A stretch of DNA of 64,000 bases. Origin: Vicinamibacteraceae bacterium. GTDB taxonomy: Bacteria > Planctomycetota > Phycisphaerae > Phycisphaerales > UBA5793. Every line of letters starts with the position of its first letter. The stretch's first letter is position 1. The notes under the pieces are model-generated. The model searched no databases. It saw only the letters and a program-made list of their open reading frames with translations, and was not told the DNA's origin. The stretch is from contig WYBR01000070.1 in NCBI GenBank assembly GCA_011525805.1, positions 1 to 64,000 on the forward strand. The letters run 5' to 3'. Made by a program: the position numbers and the translations under genes. This document shows positions 38,304 through 47,278 of this stretch, piece by piece.

Positions 38304-39779
38304 ATGACGACTTTCCCGGCCGCCGCGTCGCCCTCCGAGCCCGAACGGCCCGCCCCGGTCGCCGCCGCCCGCCGCATTGACTCGCTCGACGCGATGCGCG
38401 GTTTCGCGGTGCTGGGCATTCTGATCATGAACATCCACTCGTTCGGCCTGCCGATGGCGGCGTACTTCAACCCGACGGTGGCGGGGGGGTTCGAGGGGGC
38501 GAACTACTGGATCTGGGTGATTGAACACCTCTTCGCCGACCTCAAGTTCATGAGCATCTTCTCGATGCTGTTCGGCGCGGGCGTGGTGCTCTTCACAAGC
38601 CGCATCGAGGCGAAGGGCGGCAGCGCGCTGAGCCTGCACGCCCGGCGCATGGGCTGGCTGCTGTTCATCGGACTCCTTCACGGCTACCTGCTCTGGCTGG
38701 GCGACATCCTCGTGCTCTACGCGCTGTGCGGCCTGGTGATCTACTGGGTCCGCAGGCTGCCCGCGACGCTGCTGGCGCTGCTCGGCGTTGCGTCCCTGAT
38801 GGTGACGACCGTCTTCGTGATCTTCTTCGGATTCTTCTTCGGAACGCTCCAGACGGCGCTCGAGGAGCACGACCGAACCGCGGCGATCGTCGCCCCGGCC
38901 GCGCCGACCGAAGCGGACGAAGCGGCAAGATCGGACGCCGCCTCCGAGACGCCGGTCGAAGGCGAGAGCAACGCCGCAGTCCAAACGCCACCGATCGAAG
39001 GCGGCGCGGAGGCGCCAGGCGCCGACGAGCGGCGCGAACTGACGATGGGAATGACCGTCGCGGAGATCCGGGAGACGCTGCGGGAGATGCGCGACGGCTG
39101 GAGCCCGCCGCCCGAAAAGGTCGAGGGCGAGATTGCGGCCATGACCGGCTCATACTTGGACGAGGTCGTCTACCGGGCGCCGGTCCTCGTGGGGATGCAG
39201 ATTTTCCTCATCGTGCTCTATTGCTGGCGGGCGATCGGCATGATGCTGCTGGGCATGGCGCTGTTCAAGTGGCGCGTGCTCAGCGCGGCCCGGTCGGCGA
39301 GGTTCTATGCGGGAATGACCGTTGTCGGTTTTGCCGTGGGGCTGCCGATCATCTGGCTCGGCCTGCAGCGTAACGTGCACGCGGAGTTCGACTTCATTGC
39401 CGCCCAGTTCACCAACTCGCACTTCAACTACTTCGGCAGCGTCTTCGTGGCGCTGGGCTGGATCGGCGCGATCATGCTCCTGTGCCGCACCGGCGCGATC
39501 GCGTGGCTGACGGCCAGCCTCGCCGCCGTCGGGCGCATGGCCTTCACGAACTACCTCATGCACACGATCATCTGCACCACGATCTTCAACGGCCGCAGTG
39601 GGCTGGGGCTGGCGAAGTTCGGCGAACTGGACCGCGCGCAACTGCTCGTCATTGTTGCGGGCATCTTCCTGGTGCAGATGATCGCCTCGCCGCTGTGGCT
39701 CAGCGCGTTCCGGTTCGGCCCCTTCGAGTGGCTCTGGCGCAGCCTGACCTACTGGCGGCTCCAGCCGATGCGGCGTTGA
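38304..39779 (+). CDS. DUF418 multi-pass membrane protein with acidic insert
   Basis: The 491-residue product opens with RIDSLDAMRGFAVLGILIMN, the DUF418 first helix. It then has about eight hydrophobic helices, with SIFSMLFGAGVVLF typical. A low-complexity acidic stretch (about 190-245) sits between helices. The C-terminal DUF418 part is RMAFTNYLMHTIICT. Acyltransferase-like membrane roles have been suggested for the family. GGAG lies just before the ATG. Confidence 0.85.
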   Translation: MTTFPAAASPSEPERPAPVAAARRIDSLDAMRGFAVLGILIMNIHSFGLPMAAYFNPTVAGGFEGANYWIWVIEHLFADLKFMSIFSMLFGAGVVLFTSRIEAKGGSALSLHARRMGWLLFIGLLHGYLLWLGDILVLYALCGLVIYWVRRLPATLLALLGVASLMVTTVFVIFFGFFFGTLQTALEEHDRTAAIVAPAAPTEADEAARSDAASETPVEGESNAAVQTPPIEGGAEAPGADERRELTMGMTVAEIRETLREMRDGWSPPPEKVEGEIAAMTGSYLDEVVYRAPVLVGMQIFLIVLYCWRAIGMMLLGMALFKWRVLSAARSARFYAGMTVVGFAVGLPIIWLGLQRNVHAEFDFIAAQFTNSHFNYFGSVFVALGWIGAIMLLCRTGAIAWLTASLAAVGRMAFTNYLMHTIICTTIFNGRSGLGLAKFGELDRAQLLVIVAGIFLVQMIASPLWLSAFRFGPFEWLWRSLTYWRLQPMRR

Positions 39780-39810
39780 ACGCGCGCCCCCGGCGCCGCG
39801 CGGGCGCGGC

Positions 39811-40572
39811 TCAGACGACGTTCCCGCCGCCGCGCAACACGTCGGCCATGGTGTAGAAGCCCGGCCCCTGGGCGACGAGCCACCGCCCGGCCCGCAGCGC
39901 GCCGCGCGCAAAGAGCGTGCGCGAGGTGGCGCGGTGGAGAATCTCGACGTACTCGCCCTCGCCCGCGAAGCGGACGGTGTGCTCGCCGACGACGTCGCCG
40001 CCGCGCAGGGCGTGAATCTGCCCCGCCTCGACCGGAGCGCCGCCCCGCCGCGCCGCCTCCGCGAGCATGAGCGCCGTGCCCGAGGGGGCATCCTTCTTGC
40101 GGCTGTGGTGCGCCTCGACGATCTCGACGCGGTACGCCGGGCCGAGGAGTCGCGCCGCCTGCTCGACGATCGAAGCGCACGCCGCCACGCCGACGCTCGT
40201 GTTCGGCGCCAGCAGGATGGGAATCCGCCGCGCGGCGGCTTCGAGGACCTGGCGCGTCGCCTCCGGCAGGCCCGTCGTCCCCACGAGCAGCGCCGCCCCC
40301 TCGCGCAGCGCGATCTGGATCGCCGTTTCCGCCCCCGCGGGCGTCGAGAAGTCGATGACGAGATCGCACGGCCCGCCGAAGTTCGGCGTGATGACCGGCG
40401 CGTGGTCTGCGGGGGCAAAGGAGGGCTGGCCGAGCCGGCTGCTCCGCGGGTGCGCCACCGCCGCCACCAGTTCCCAACGCGCCTCATCCGACGCGGCCAG
40501 TTCGCAGATCAGCCGCCCGACGCGCCCGCTGGCGCCCGTCACCACGAGATTGATGTACTTTCCGGCGTTCAC
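39811..40572 (-). CDS. dapB: 4-hydroxy-tetrahydrodipicolinate reductase
   Basis: The 253-residue product (GTG start) has GASGRVGRLI for nucleotide binding, DFSTP, and the EAHHSRKKDAPSGTA active-site signature. DapB makes tetrahydrodipicolinate in the lysine/diaminopimelate pathway. It lies 30 nt downstream of cdaR, suggesting a shared transcript with the c-di-AMP genes. Confidence 0.95.
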   Translation of the reverse strand: MNAGKYINLVVTGASGRVGRLICELAASDEARWELVAAVAHPRSSRLGQPSFAPADHAPVITPNFGGPCDLVIDFSTPAGAETAIQIALREGAALLVGTTGLPEATRQVLEAAARRIPILLAPNTSVGVAACASIVEQAARLLGPAYRVEIVEAHHSRKKDAPSGTALMLAEAARRGGAPVEAGQIHALRGGDVVGEHTVRFAGEGEYVEILHRATSRTLFARGALRAGRWLVAQGPGFYTMADVLRGGGNVV

Positions 40573-40602
40573 GACGTTCCGTTCGCGGCTGGGCGGCGGC
40601 GG

Positions 40603-41607
40603 TCACTCAATGTCCGGCCGGCGCGTGATGGTGAAGGTCGCCAGGTGCGGGCCCGACAGCACCGTCAGCCCCGCGAGGTGGTCGAACGAGACCGCCTTGC
40701 TCGTGATCCCGCTGCTCAGTTCCACGCTGTCCAGATCGAGGTAGGCGAAAACCTTGATCTCCCTCGCCTTGACGCGGTTGATGAGATCGCTCGGCCCGCT
40801 GAGGCGAATCTCCGCGATGACCGGTTCGGCGAGCGTCACCTCGTAGTTCTGGTCCCGCGGCAGGATCACCAGTTTGATCGGCACCGGGCCGAAGGTCGTC
40901 TGCGCTTGGCGCGACTGGAGGCGGAAGGTGAGGTTGACGCGGCTGCCCTCGGGCAGGCGCACCTGCTCGGGCCGGAGCACCGTGCTCAACGACACCCGCG
41001 CCCCGATCGTGTGCGACTGCCCCTCGGCCAGTTGAGCGAGGTCCTCGGGCGCGGGCGTGGCGATGAGGCGGAGCTGATCGGGCGGGATCGGCCTCGCCAC
41101 CGACTCCCACACCTCGACGCCCAGCGACGCCGGCTCGACGACCACCGGCCCGTCGATCGCCAGGTCGCCGAAGTCGCCCGGCGCGACGTCCACGTCCACC
41201 TTCGTCCAGCGGTCGATGTTCACCCGCAGCGTCTGCGCCTGCGATTCGCTGATGATGATCTTCGCGCCGGCAAACCACTCGTGTCCTGCGAGCAGTTCGC
41301 GCAGGGGGAAGTCGTGCTGGCCAGTCGTCGGCTCAATGTCGGTGCCGATCGCAAGGCTGATGCGGCTGTCGGTGCGCTGGAGGCGGGCGCGGAGCTGCTC
41401 GAGTTCCGCCATCGGGCCGGAGAACTCGAAGCGATAGGCGCGCCCCGGCTCGCCGAGGCGGGCGATCAGGTCGCCGCCCGGCGGGACCACGAGTTGGAAC
41501 GTCACCGACCGCTCCATCGGCTTGGCCGGGTTCGCCTGCTCGGCGTAGAGCCAGATGAGCAGCGCCACGACGGTGACGATCAGGATGGTCTTGAAGCGGT
41601 CGCTCAC
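40603..41607 (-). CDS. cdaR: CdaR-like (YbbR) regulator
   Basis: The 334-residue product begins with one membrane helix (TILIVTVVALLIWLY) and then beta-rich repeats like YbbR domains (VDVAPGDFGDLAIDG, VNLTFRLQSRQ). YbbR proteins modulate the diadenylate cyclase encoded upstream. The GTG start overlaps the cdaA stop by 4 nt (GTGA). The soluble repeats are predicted outside the cytoplasm, as in CdaR. Confidence 0.8.
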   Translation of the reverse strand: MSDRFKTILIVTVVALLIWLYAEQANPAKPMERSVTFQLVVPPGGDLIARLGEPGRAYRFEFSGPMAELEQLRARLQRTDSRISLAIGTDIEPTTGQHDFPLRELLAGHEWFAGAKIIISESQAQTLRVNIDRWTKVDVDVAPGDFGDLAIDGPVVVEPASLGVEVWESVARPIPPDQLRLIATPAPEDLAQLAEGQSHTIGARVSLSTVLRPEQVRLPEGSRVNLTFRLQSRQAQTTFGPVPIKLVILPRDQNYEVTLAEPVIAEIRLSGPSDLINRVKAREIKVFAYLDLDSVELSSGITSKAVSFDHLAGLTVLSGPHLATFTITRRPDIE

Positions 41608-42518
41608 CGGTCGACCGCCTTGGCTTCGCCGCCGGCGGCCGAGGCCGCTTCCAGCCGCGTCTCTTCCTGCTTGGGCGCTTCGTCGGAGAAGCCCGAGACC
41701 TCCGCCAGCCGCCCGTCGGCGCCGGCTTCGGTGAGGAGGCGCTCGGCGAGGAATCGGCGCAGGTGGTCGACGCTCTCCATGCGGTTCAACTGGCCGCGCT
41801 CCGCCACGGAGATGCCTCCCGTCTCTTCGCTGACGACCACGGCGAGGCAGTCGGACTCTTCAGTGACGCCCAGCGCGGCGCGGTGCCGCGACCCGAGGCG
41901 CGCATCGACGTCGGTGCGCTTCGTCAGGGGGAACTGGGCGGAGGCGGCGAGAACTTTGCGGCCCTCGATCACGACGCCCAGGTCGTGCAGCGCGCTGTTG
42001 GGCCAGAAAATCGTCTGCAGGAGCGGCGCGGAGACGTCGGCGTTCAGCGCCGTGCCCCCTTCGACGATCCCGCTCAACCCGACGCGCCGCACGATCGCCA
42101 CCAGCAGCCCGATGCGGTTCTTGCTGTTGAACTCGCACGCCTGCACCAGCGCCTCGATCATCGGCGCCAGTTCGGAGCGCGAAGTGCGGAAGAAAGTCGC
42201 TTCGCCGAGGCGGATGAGCGCGCGGCGCAGTTCGGGCTGAAAGATGACGAGCACGCCGATGGCGGCAAAGCCCAGCGCCTTGTCGTAGAGGAAGTTGAGC
42301 CGCTGGAAACTCTCGCCGTTCTGCGCGAGGATGCGCACGAAGATCGTCCCGACGATCAGCAGCAGCGCCAGCCCCTTGATAATCCCCGCCCCGCCGGTGT
42401 CGCGCAGGAATCGGACCACGATCCACACGACCAGCCAGATGAGGGTCAGTTCGATCGCCACCTCGAGTTTCGAGTAGTTGTTGAGGCGGGTGAGAAGTTG
42501 GGTGAGGTTGTCGAACAC
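41604..42518 (-). CDS. cdaA: Diadenylate cyclase CdaA-like
   Basis: The 304-residue product (GTG at 42518) has an N-terminal membrane region (about 20-65) and a DAC domain. The RHR motif is SRHRAALG at about 211-213 and VVVSEETGG follows. Instead of the DGA motif, the LHDGA position reads LHDLG at about residues 177-181, so the Asp is kept but Gly-Ala is replaced. c-di-AMP controls osmotic and cell-wall balance; the motif change could alter catalysis. The start has no clear ribosome binding site. Confidence 0.85.
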   Translation of the reverse strand: MFDNLTQLLTRLNNYSKLEVAIELTLIWLVVWIVVRFLRDTGGAGIIKGLALLLIVGTIFVRILAQNGESFQRLNFLYDKALGFAAIGVLVIFQPELRRALIRLGEATFFRTSRSELAPMIEALVQACEFNSKNRIGLLVAIVRRVGLSGIVEGGTALNADVSAPLLQTIFWPNSALHDLGVVIEGRKVLAASAQFPLTKRTDVDARLGSRHRAALGVTEESDCLAVVVSEETGGISVAERGQLNRMESVDHLRRFLAERLLTEAGADGRLAEVSGFSDEAPKQEETRLEAASAAGGEAKAVDR

Positions 42519-42752
42519 GATGCGGCGACAGCGATGAGAGGTCCGGGCGTCGGCGTCCGTCCCGGGCGAATCCCCGAGTTGCGGCCGGGGCGGCGTCCGG
42601 CCCGCCCCGCGCCAGGATCGAGCCGCCCGCAGCGCCTCGACCCAGTCTCCGCTCCGGGACAAATATAGCCGCCCGCCTTGGCTTGACCGACCTTCCGCCT
42701 ATACTTGCCGCCTCAAAAACCACGTTCGGCACGACTTTCGCGGAGCCTTCCC

Positions 42753-43067
42753 GTGTACGCCATCATCGAAGACAGCGGCAGCCAGATCAGGGTCGCCAAA
42801 GGCGACGTCCTCCAACTCGACCACCGGCCCGTCGACGACGGTGCCGAGATCGCCTTCGACCGCGTCCTCCTGACCAGCGACGGCGAGGGGCAGGCGACGC
42901 TCGGCCGCCCCTACATCGAGGGCGCCTCCGTCAAGGGCAAAGTCCTCCGCCACGAACTCGGCGAGAAACTCGACGTCTACAAGTTCACCCGCCGCACCGG
43001 CTACCGGCGCAAGACCGGCCACCGCCAGCCCTACATCGCCGTCGAGATCACCGACATCAAGGCGTAA
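42753..43067 (+). CDS. rplU: 50S ribosomal protein L21
   Basis: A GTG start with GGAG 7 nt upstream gives 104 residues, the L21 length. The sequence has VYAIIEDSGSQIRVAKGD, then ATLGRPYIEGASV and KFTRRTGYRRKTGHRQ, the L21 signature. L21 is a late-assembling part of the 50S subunit. rpmA (L27), its common partner, does not follow. Confidence 0.95.
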   Translation: MYAIIEDSGSQIRVAKGDVLQLDHRPVDDGAEIAFDRVLLTSDGEGQATLGRPYIEGASVKGKVLRHELGEKLDVYKFTRRTGYRRKTGHRQPYIAVEITDIKA

Positions 43068-43074
43068 GGCCCCC

Positions 43075-43126
43075 GGCATCGAGGAATCGAGGTTAGCCGC
43101 GACGCGATGGTTTCGGAGCGGAGCGC
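43075..43126. repeat. Dispersed repeat copy (GCGACGCGATGG family)
   Basis: GGCATCGAGGAATCGAGGTT followed by GCGACGCGATGG, a TTCGGA and CGGAGCGC match 9773-9822. It sits immediately after rplU. Confidence 0.55.
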
Positions 43127-43221
43127 GCCGAACGGCAACCGCGCTCGCCACGAAGCGCACATGGCCCGAATCTCCCCGATCGGGACACCCACGCCCGGCT
43201 CCGGCGCGGTAGGCTTGTATC

Positions 43222-44691
43222 GTGCCCGCCCCCGCGCCCCGATCCCGCCTGACGAAGCGCCGCATCCTCTGGTCCGCGGCCGCGGTCATCGGCCTTCTCC
43301 TCGCCTGGCAGGTCTACGACATCCTCACTGGCAAGCCGGAGCCGAAAGTCGATTACGCGACGCCGTTCTATGAGTTGTGCGCCAGCGCTCAGCCGGAGGG
43401 CGAGAACGCCTGGCCGCTGCTGGTGGAGGTGCTGGAGCGCGTGGCCGTCGCGACAAGCCAATTGGCTCAGAATCCGGAAGCGACGCAGGATTATTGGTAT
43501 GGCCATACCACTCCGGGCGACTTCGATGACATCCTCTACCTGCCTCGGAGTTCCCCGAGATTGCGCGCTCACAAGCGGACGATTGAAGCGCTTTCCACGG
43601 ACGGCACGTTTGACCTGATCACACAGGCGGCGGCCATGCCGCGCTGCGTGCGGCCGCGCGTCGGCGGCACGCCATTTCACGAGATGCACTTCAAGGAGGT
43701 TCTGCCGCGGTTCTCGCAGATGCGGACTCTCACGCGATTGCAGGTGGCGCGCCTCCACCTTGCCGCCGACGGTCGGAAGTGGCAGGAGTGTCGTGACATC
43801 GTCGATGAGTCGCTGTCGATCTTCCGACAGTGGTCCTTTCATCCGACGTTGCTCGATCAACTCGTTGCCGCGTCCTGCATGGAGGCGGTGCTCGCCGAGT
43901 TGCGCACCATAGTCAACGAGCGTTCGCTCGATGAGCGATCTTCGCGGGCCTTGCTTGACGCCATCGATCGACATTCGGACCTGCCCTCTGTCGAGTTCAC
44001 AATGGAAGGTGAACAACTGTTGTTCCTCGACAAGATTCAGCACGAGTACACCGCCTCGGGCCGCCTGCCGTTGAGTTCCTTCAATCGGTACACCACTCCG
44101 GCAACGATGCCCGGAACGCCGCCGCCGCCACGTTCAGCCAAAGCGACTCTTGCCGGTGTCGCCGCCCTTGTCATTCCGGGGCGAGGCGCCGCAGAGCGCC
44201 TCAGCGCCGAGTTCACCGAAGACCTGGCGCGCATCGCGGGTGAGACCGACCAGGCGCGGCGTGATGAGATTGACGATTACTGGGATGACCGGCTGCCCAT
44301 GCATCAAGTCGTGCTGCGTGACTCCATCTTCCGGCCATCGCTGATGGTCGGCTCGCTCTCCTCCATCCACCACTCCATCGCCGCGACGCGGCTGATGCTC
44401 GGCCTTGAGATCTTCATCAAGCGGCACGGGCGGGCGCCCGAGAGCCTCGACGATCTCGTGCCCGACTGCCTGCCCGAGATTCCCGTCGATCCGCTCAACG
44501 GCAAGGGATGGGGGTATCGACTCCGAGGGCCAAGCGCGAGCATTGCCGATTACGACCTCTGGTCCTTCGGCCGCGACGGTGAGGACAACAACTGTTATGA
44601 GGGCGACGGCACCGTCAGCCTCCGGCACGCCCCCGGCACCGACATCTGGATCAACAAGCCGCGCCACATTCCCGAGGGATTGGTGTGGTAA
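43222..44691 (+). CDS. Membrane-anchored protein with pseudopilin-like C-terminus (paralogue 1)
   Basis: The GTG start at 43222 lacks a clear ribosome binding site. The 489-residue product has a basic start and one membrane helix (ILWSAAAVIGLLLAWQVYDI). PKVDYATPFYEL follows, then a long mostly helical middle. About residues 385-460 the segment RLMLGLEIFIKRHGRAPESL, then VDPLNGKGWGYRL and LWSFGRDGEDNN, resembles the C-terminal half of type II secretion pseudopilin G. Such tails are found in planctomycete envelope proteins. It is followed by a paralogue. Confidence 0.65.
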   Translation: MPAPAPRSRLTKRRILWSAAAVIGLLLAWQVYDILTGKPEPKVDYATPFYELCASAQPEGENAWPLLVEVLERVAVATSQLAQNPEATQDYWYGHTTPGDFDDILYLPRSSPRLRAHKRTIEALSTDGTFDLITQAAAMPRCVRPRVGGTPFHEMHFKEVLPRFSQMRTLTRLQVARLHLAADGRKWQECRDIVDESLSIFRQWSFHPTLLDQLVAASCMEAVLAELRTIVNERSLDERSSRALLDAIDRHSDLPSVEFTMEGEQLLFLDKIQHEYTASGRLPLSSFNRYTTPATMPGTPPPPRSAKATLAGVAALVIPGRGAAERLSAEFTEDLARIAGETDQARRDEIDDYWDDRLPMHQVVLRDSIFRPSLMVGSLSSIHHSIAATRLMLGLEIFIKRHGRAPESLDDLVPDCLPEIPVDPLNGKGWGYRLRGPSASIADYDLWSFGRDGEDNNCYEGDGTVSLRHAPGTDIWINKPRHIPEGLVW

Positions 44692-44731
44692 GCGGGGAGC
44701 GGGGAGCGTTGAAGAGCAAGCGGAGAGCAGC

Positions 44732-46243
44732 GTGAGCGCCTTGAATAGCGACATGCCGAGCACGACCTGGCGCCATCGCTGGCTGCGCAAGAGGCGGATC
44801 ATTGCCGTGCTGTGTTGCGTCGTCGGCCTGTGGCTCGCCTGGCAGGTCTACGACATCTTCACCGGCAAGCCGAGTCCGAAGGTTGATTACGCGACGCCGT
44901 TCTATGAGTTGAGTTTGCGCGATCAACCGGACGGCGAGGACGGCTGGCCACGCTTTGCACGGACCGTGGACCATGTCGGCACGGTCAATGATGCTGTGTT
45001 CGCCGAGGCGCGACGCGCCTATGCGGAGCGCCTTGCGGCGGAGAGGGTGGCAAGTGATCCGGATGGATCGGGGCGGGAGGATTCCGATGATGCTCTGTAC
45101 TACCCATCTTTTGATGATGTTGTGCGTGGTCCCTTCATCCCGAGCGGCTGGGCGCCCCATCTGGAGATCGTGGAAGCGTTCAAGGCGGATGGCACATTCG
45201 ATGCGCTGACGCGATTGAGTCGAATGTCCCGATGCGTCCGTCCCAGGCGGCAACCCGACCAGTTTGGCCGAGCACCGATCGTTGAAGGAAAATTGTTGAA
45301 CGTTCGAACACTCTCAAGATTGCTCGTGGCGCGACTGCGCCTGGCAGGGCATGAGTCGCGTTGGGACGACTTTGTGCGAGAGACGGATGAAGCGCTCGTG
45401 ATGATGCGCTTCGTGTCCGGCCAGCCGACCATCATCGAGCATCTGATCGCCTTGGCGGGGGTCGCAGCGGTGTTGCGCGAAGTTCGAGATTCGTGCATCG
45501 AGTTCGGAGCGCCGGAGCCAGCGTGCCTTGAACTCGTTCGCATCATCGATGATCGCCTGCCGCTGCCAAATGCGTCGCTGCACATTGAAGGGCATTGTCT
45601 GATCGCACTTGACGAACTCCAGCACATCTACACGCCTTCCGGACGTTTGCCGGTTTCCGCGTGGGGCGAGTTCACACCGCCGGATCGGATCAAGGGTCCC
45701 CTTGCGGACGGGCTGGCGATCGCTATTCCCGGTCACGAGACCGCCAAGCGATTCACGAAACAGGCATGTGAGGAAGCGAGGGAATACGCGAGGCGTCCGT
45801 TGGGTGAGCGGTTCTCTCAGCGGTTCGCCCCGACAATCGACGTCGATCAATTGCCGGTTTCGCAGGTCGTGTTGAAAGACGGCGGGTTTGTTGAGTTCTC
45901 ACGATTCATTCTCAACGATGCCATGTGCGAGCTTGACGGCTACGCCACGCGCCTCATGCTCCTCATCGAAGCCCACCGCGCCCGGCACGGCGCGGCGCCG
46001 GGTTCGCTCGATGATCTCGTGCCGGAGTATCTCGATGCGGTCCCGATCGATCCCGCCTCCGGGGAGGGCTATGGCTATCGACTGCTCACCGACGATCCGC
46101 ACGGGCGGACGTACCTGCTCTACTCCTTCGGCGTCGACGGTGAGGACAACGGCGGGCACGAGGAGTCCATGAAGTCGTGGAACCATCCGGCGGATGTGGG
46201 GGTCGATTACGTGATCAACCGGCCGCGTTCCGCGGCGCCGTAG
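44732..46243 (+). CDS. Membrane-anchored protein with pseudopilin-like C-terminus (paralogue 2)
   Basis: GGAG lies 6 nt before the GTG at 44732; the product has 503 residues. It shares with its upstream neighbour the helix ending GLWLAWQVYDIFTGKP, PKVDYATPFYEL, a SRCVRPR segment, RLPVSAWGEF and the C-terminal HGAAPGSLDDLVPEYL, then LYSFGVDGEDN. The middle is more diverged. The pair arose by tandem duplication and lies 40 nt apart, so it is probably one operon. A role in secretion or pilus-like structures is only suggested by the tail. Confidence 0.65.
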   Translation: MSALNSDMPSTTWRHRWLRKRRIIAVLCCVVGLWLAWQVYDIFTGKPSPKVDYATPFYELSLRDQPDGEDGWPRFARTVDHVGTVNDAVFAEARRAYAERLAAERVASDPDGSGREDSDDALYYPSFDDVVRGPFIPSGWAPHLEIVEAFKADGTFDALTRLSRMSRCVRPRRQPDQFGRAPIVEGKLLNVRTLSRLLVARLRLAGHESRWDDFVRETDEALVMMRFVSGQPTIIEHLIALAGVAAVLREVRDSCIEFGAPEPACLELVRIIDDRLPLPNASLHIEGHCLIALDELQHIYTPSGRLPVSAWGEFTPPDRIKGPLADGLAIAIPGHETAKRFTKQACEEAREYARRPLGERFSQRFAPTIDVDQLPVSQVVLKDGGFVEFSRFILNDAMCELDGYATRLMLLIEAHRARHGAAPGSLDDLVPEYLDAVPIDPASGEGYGYRLLTDDPHGRTYLLYSFGVDGEDNGGHEESMKSWNHPADVGVDYVINRPRSAAP

Positions 46244-46527
46244 GATGCGTCGAGGTCCGCGAGACGCGCCGGGTTGTGTGGCCGCATGGAGATCGCTCAT
46301 CCGCTGCGCGACGGCGGCCGAAGTGGTGCGTTTCGCAAGGCCTCAACGCACGCTACCCAACGCAAGCGGCGCGCCATGCGAACGAAGGGCGACCTTCCCG
46401 AGGCGCTGCCGCCCGAAGCAAGTAGCGTCGCACCGGGCTGCATGAGCAGAAGCAGGAATGGCTCAAGGCAGTTCCGGCCGGGCCCCGAAAAACGACGCAA
46501 CCCCCTGCGAGGGCAAGGGGTTGCGGC
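46244..46527. other. Intergenic, flank of the integrated element
   Basis: No reading frame with a good start was found between the end of the tandem paralogue pair and the left copy of the tRNA repeat. A GC-rich inverted word (CCCCTTGCCCTCGC region near 46500-46520) has no T tract. Nothing else is seen. Confidence 0.4.
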
Positions 46528-46572
46528 CAATGGGCGTAACTGGACTTGAACCAGTGACCTCCTGCGTGTCGA
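46528..46572. other. Left attachment site, tRNA-Val 3' fragment
   Basis: These 45 nt are identical to 54029-54073, which covers the T arm, variable loop, anticodon stem 3' side and anticodon of tRNA-Val plus three bases beyond its 3' end. Beyond 46572 the sequence diverges, so this is not a functional tRNA. It marks the far junction of the element. Confidence 0.9.
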
Positions 46573-46649
46573 TCGCTTGCAGGCCCGGTGAACCGGCCTT
46601 TTCGCTCGGAATCCTATCACGCTCTTTGCACTCGTCAAGTGTATTACAT

Positions 46650-47132
46650 TCATTCCGTATCCGGGATACTCCCGGAGTGGTCGCCTGCACTCGCGCCGGG
46701 CGGTCGATCGTTCCGCGCCAGCATGATGCCGGCGGCGAGGCTGAGCGCGCCGAGCGTGATGAGCGCCGCCGCGTGATGGATCATGCCGAGGCCCACGCCG
46801 AGGCTGCCCACGCCGGCGAGGCCGAGCAGATCCGCCGCCAGGTCGCGCCGCCAGCGCGGATCGCATCGCCTGGGTTGCGCCTGCCGCGTCCGCGCGGCCT
46901 CAGCCGACTGCCGAGCCGTCGATGATGCCTCGGGCTGCTCCTGGGCCACGCTCGCCACCGCCTTCCGGGAATCCGCGGGCGCCGAGGCCGGTCTGGGTCG
47001 GCCCCGGGCCCGCGGCGGCGTTTGCCGGCGCCACAAGCGCCGGCCATCATCGGAACACTCGTTGAGGGCCGCATTTCTACAGCGCCCCTTGCCGGCCGTC
47101 GGCGCATTCCGCCCCGAGAATTGCAGACTCAA
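46650..47132 (-). CDS. Small protein with two predicted membrane helices
   Basis: The frame has up to 160 residues. The N-terminal 85 are Arg/Ala-rich and probably not translated. The C-terminal part (DLLGLAGVGSLGVGLGMIHH, then AALITLGALSLAAGIML) gives two membrane helices and a short acidic tail. A more likely start is one of the GTG codons near 46950. Two-helix proteins of this kind are frequent at phage or element ends and can act as holins or anchors; no assignment can be made. Confidence 0.4.
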   Translation of the reverse strand: MSLQFSGRNAPTAGKGRCRNAALNECSDDGRRLWRRQTPPRARGRPRPASAPADSRKAVASVAQEQPEASSTARQSAEAARTRQAQPRRCDPRWRRDLAADLLGLAGVGSLGVGLGMIHHAAALITLGALSLAAGIMLARNDRPPGASAGDHSGSIPDTE

Positions 47133-47221
47133 CCCGCGTTGGACGGCCTCAGATTTTCATTTCGCCAATTTCGCGGAAAAGTGTGCACGTAGCCAAGTCC
47201 GGTCCCCTCGATGGCACCCCT

Positions 47222-47247
47222 AAAAAATCGACCCCCCCCGGGGGGGC
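47222..47247 (-). terminator. Probable intrinsic terminator of the element operon
   Basis: Reading on the minus strand, a palindromic C7G8 run is followed by TCG and then ATTTTTTA. The G/C palindrome plus T tract lies 30 nt past the stop of the 102-residue gene, the last of the run of small genes. A C8G7 block in the other direction makes it unusually strong. Confidence 0.6.
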
Positions 47248-47278
47248 TGAAAACGGCCCTCGAGCGCCCGGGGGCCGC

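Noticed and set aside
39934-42240. 768-residue plus-strand frame over dapB/cdaR/cdaA
   Set aside because: It spans three motif-rich minus-strand genes and lacks any domain of its own.
46528-46572. Second tRNA gene
   Set aside because: Only the 3' half matches; beyond the anticodon the sequence diverges and no D arm or acceptor partner is found. It is an attachment-site remnant.
47222-47247. G-quadruplex
   Set aside because: There is a single G run next to a C run, so a hairpin is far more likely.
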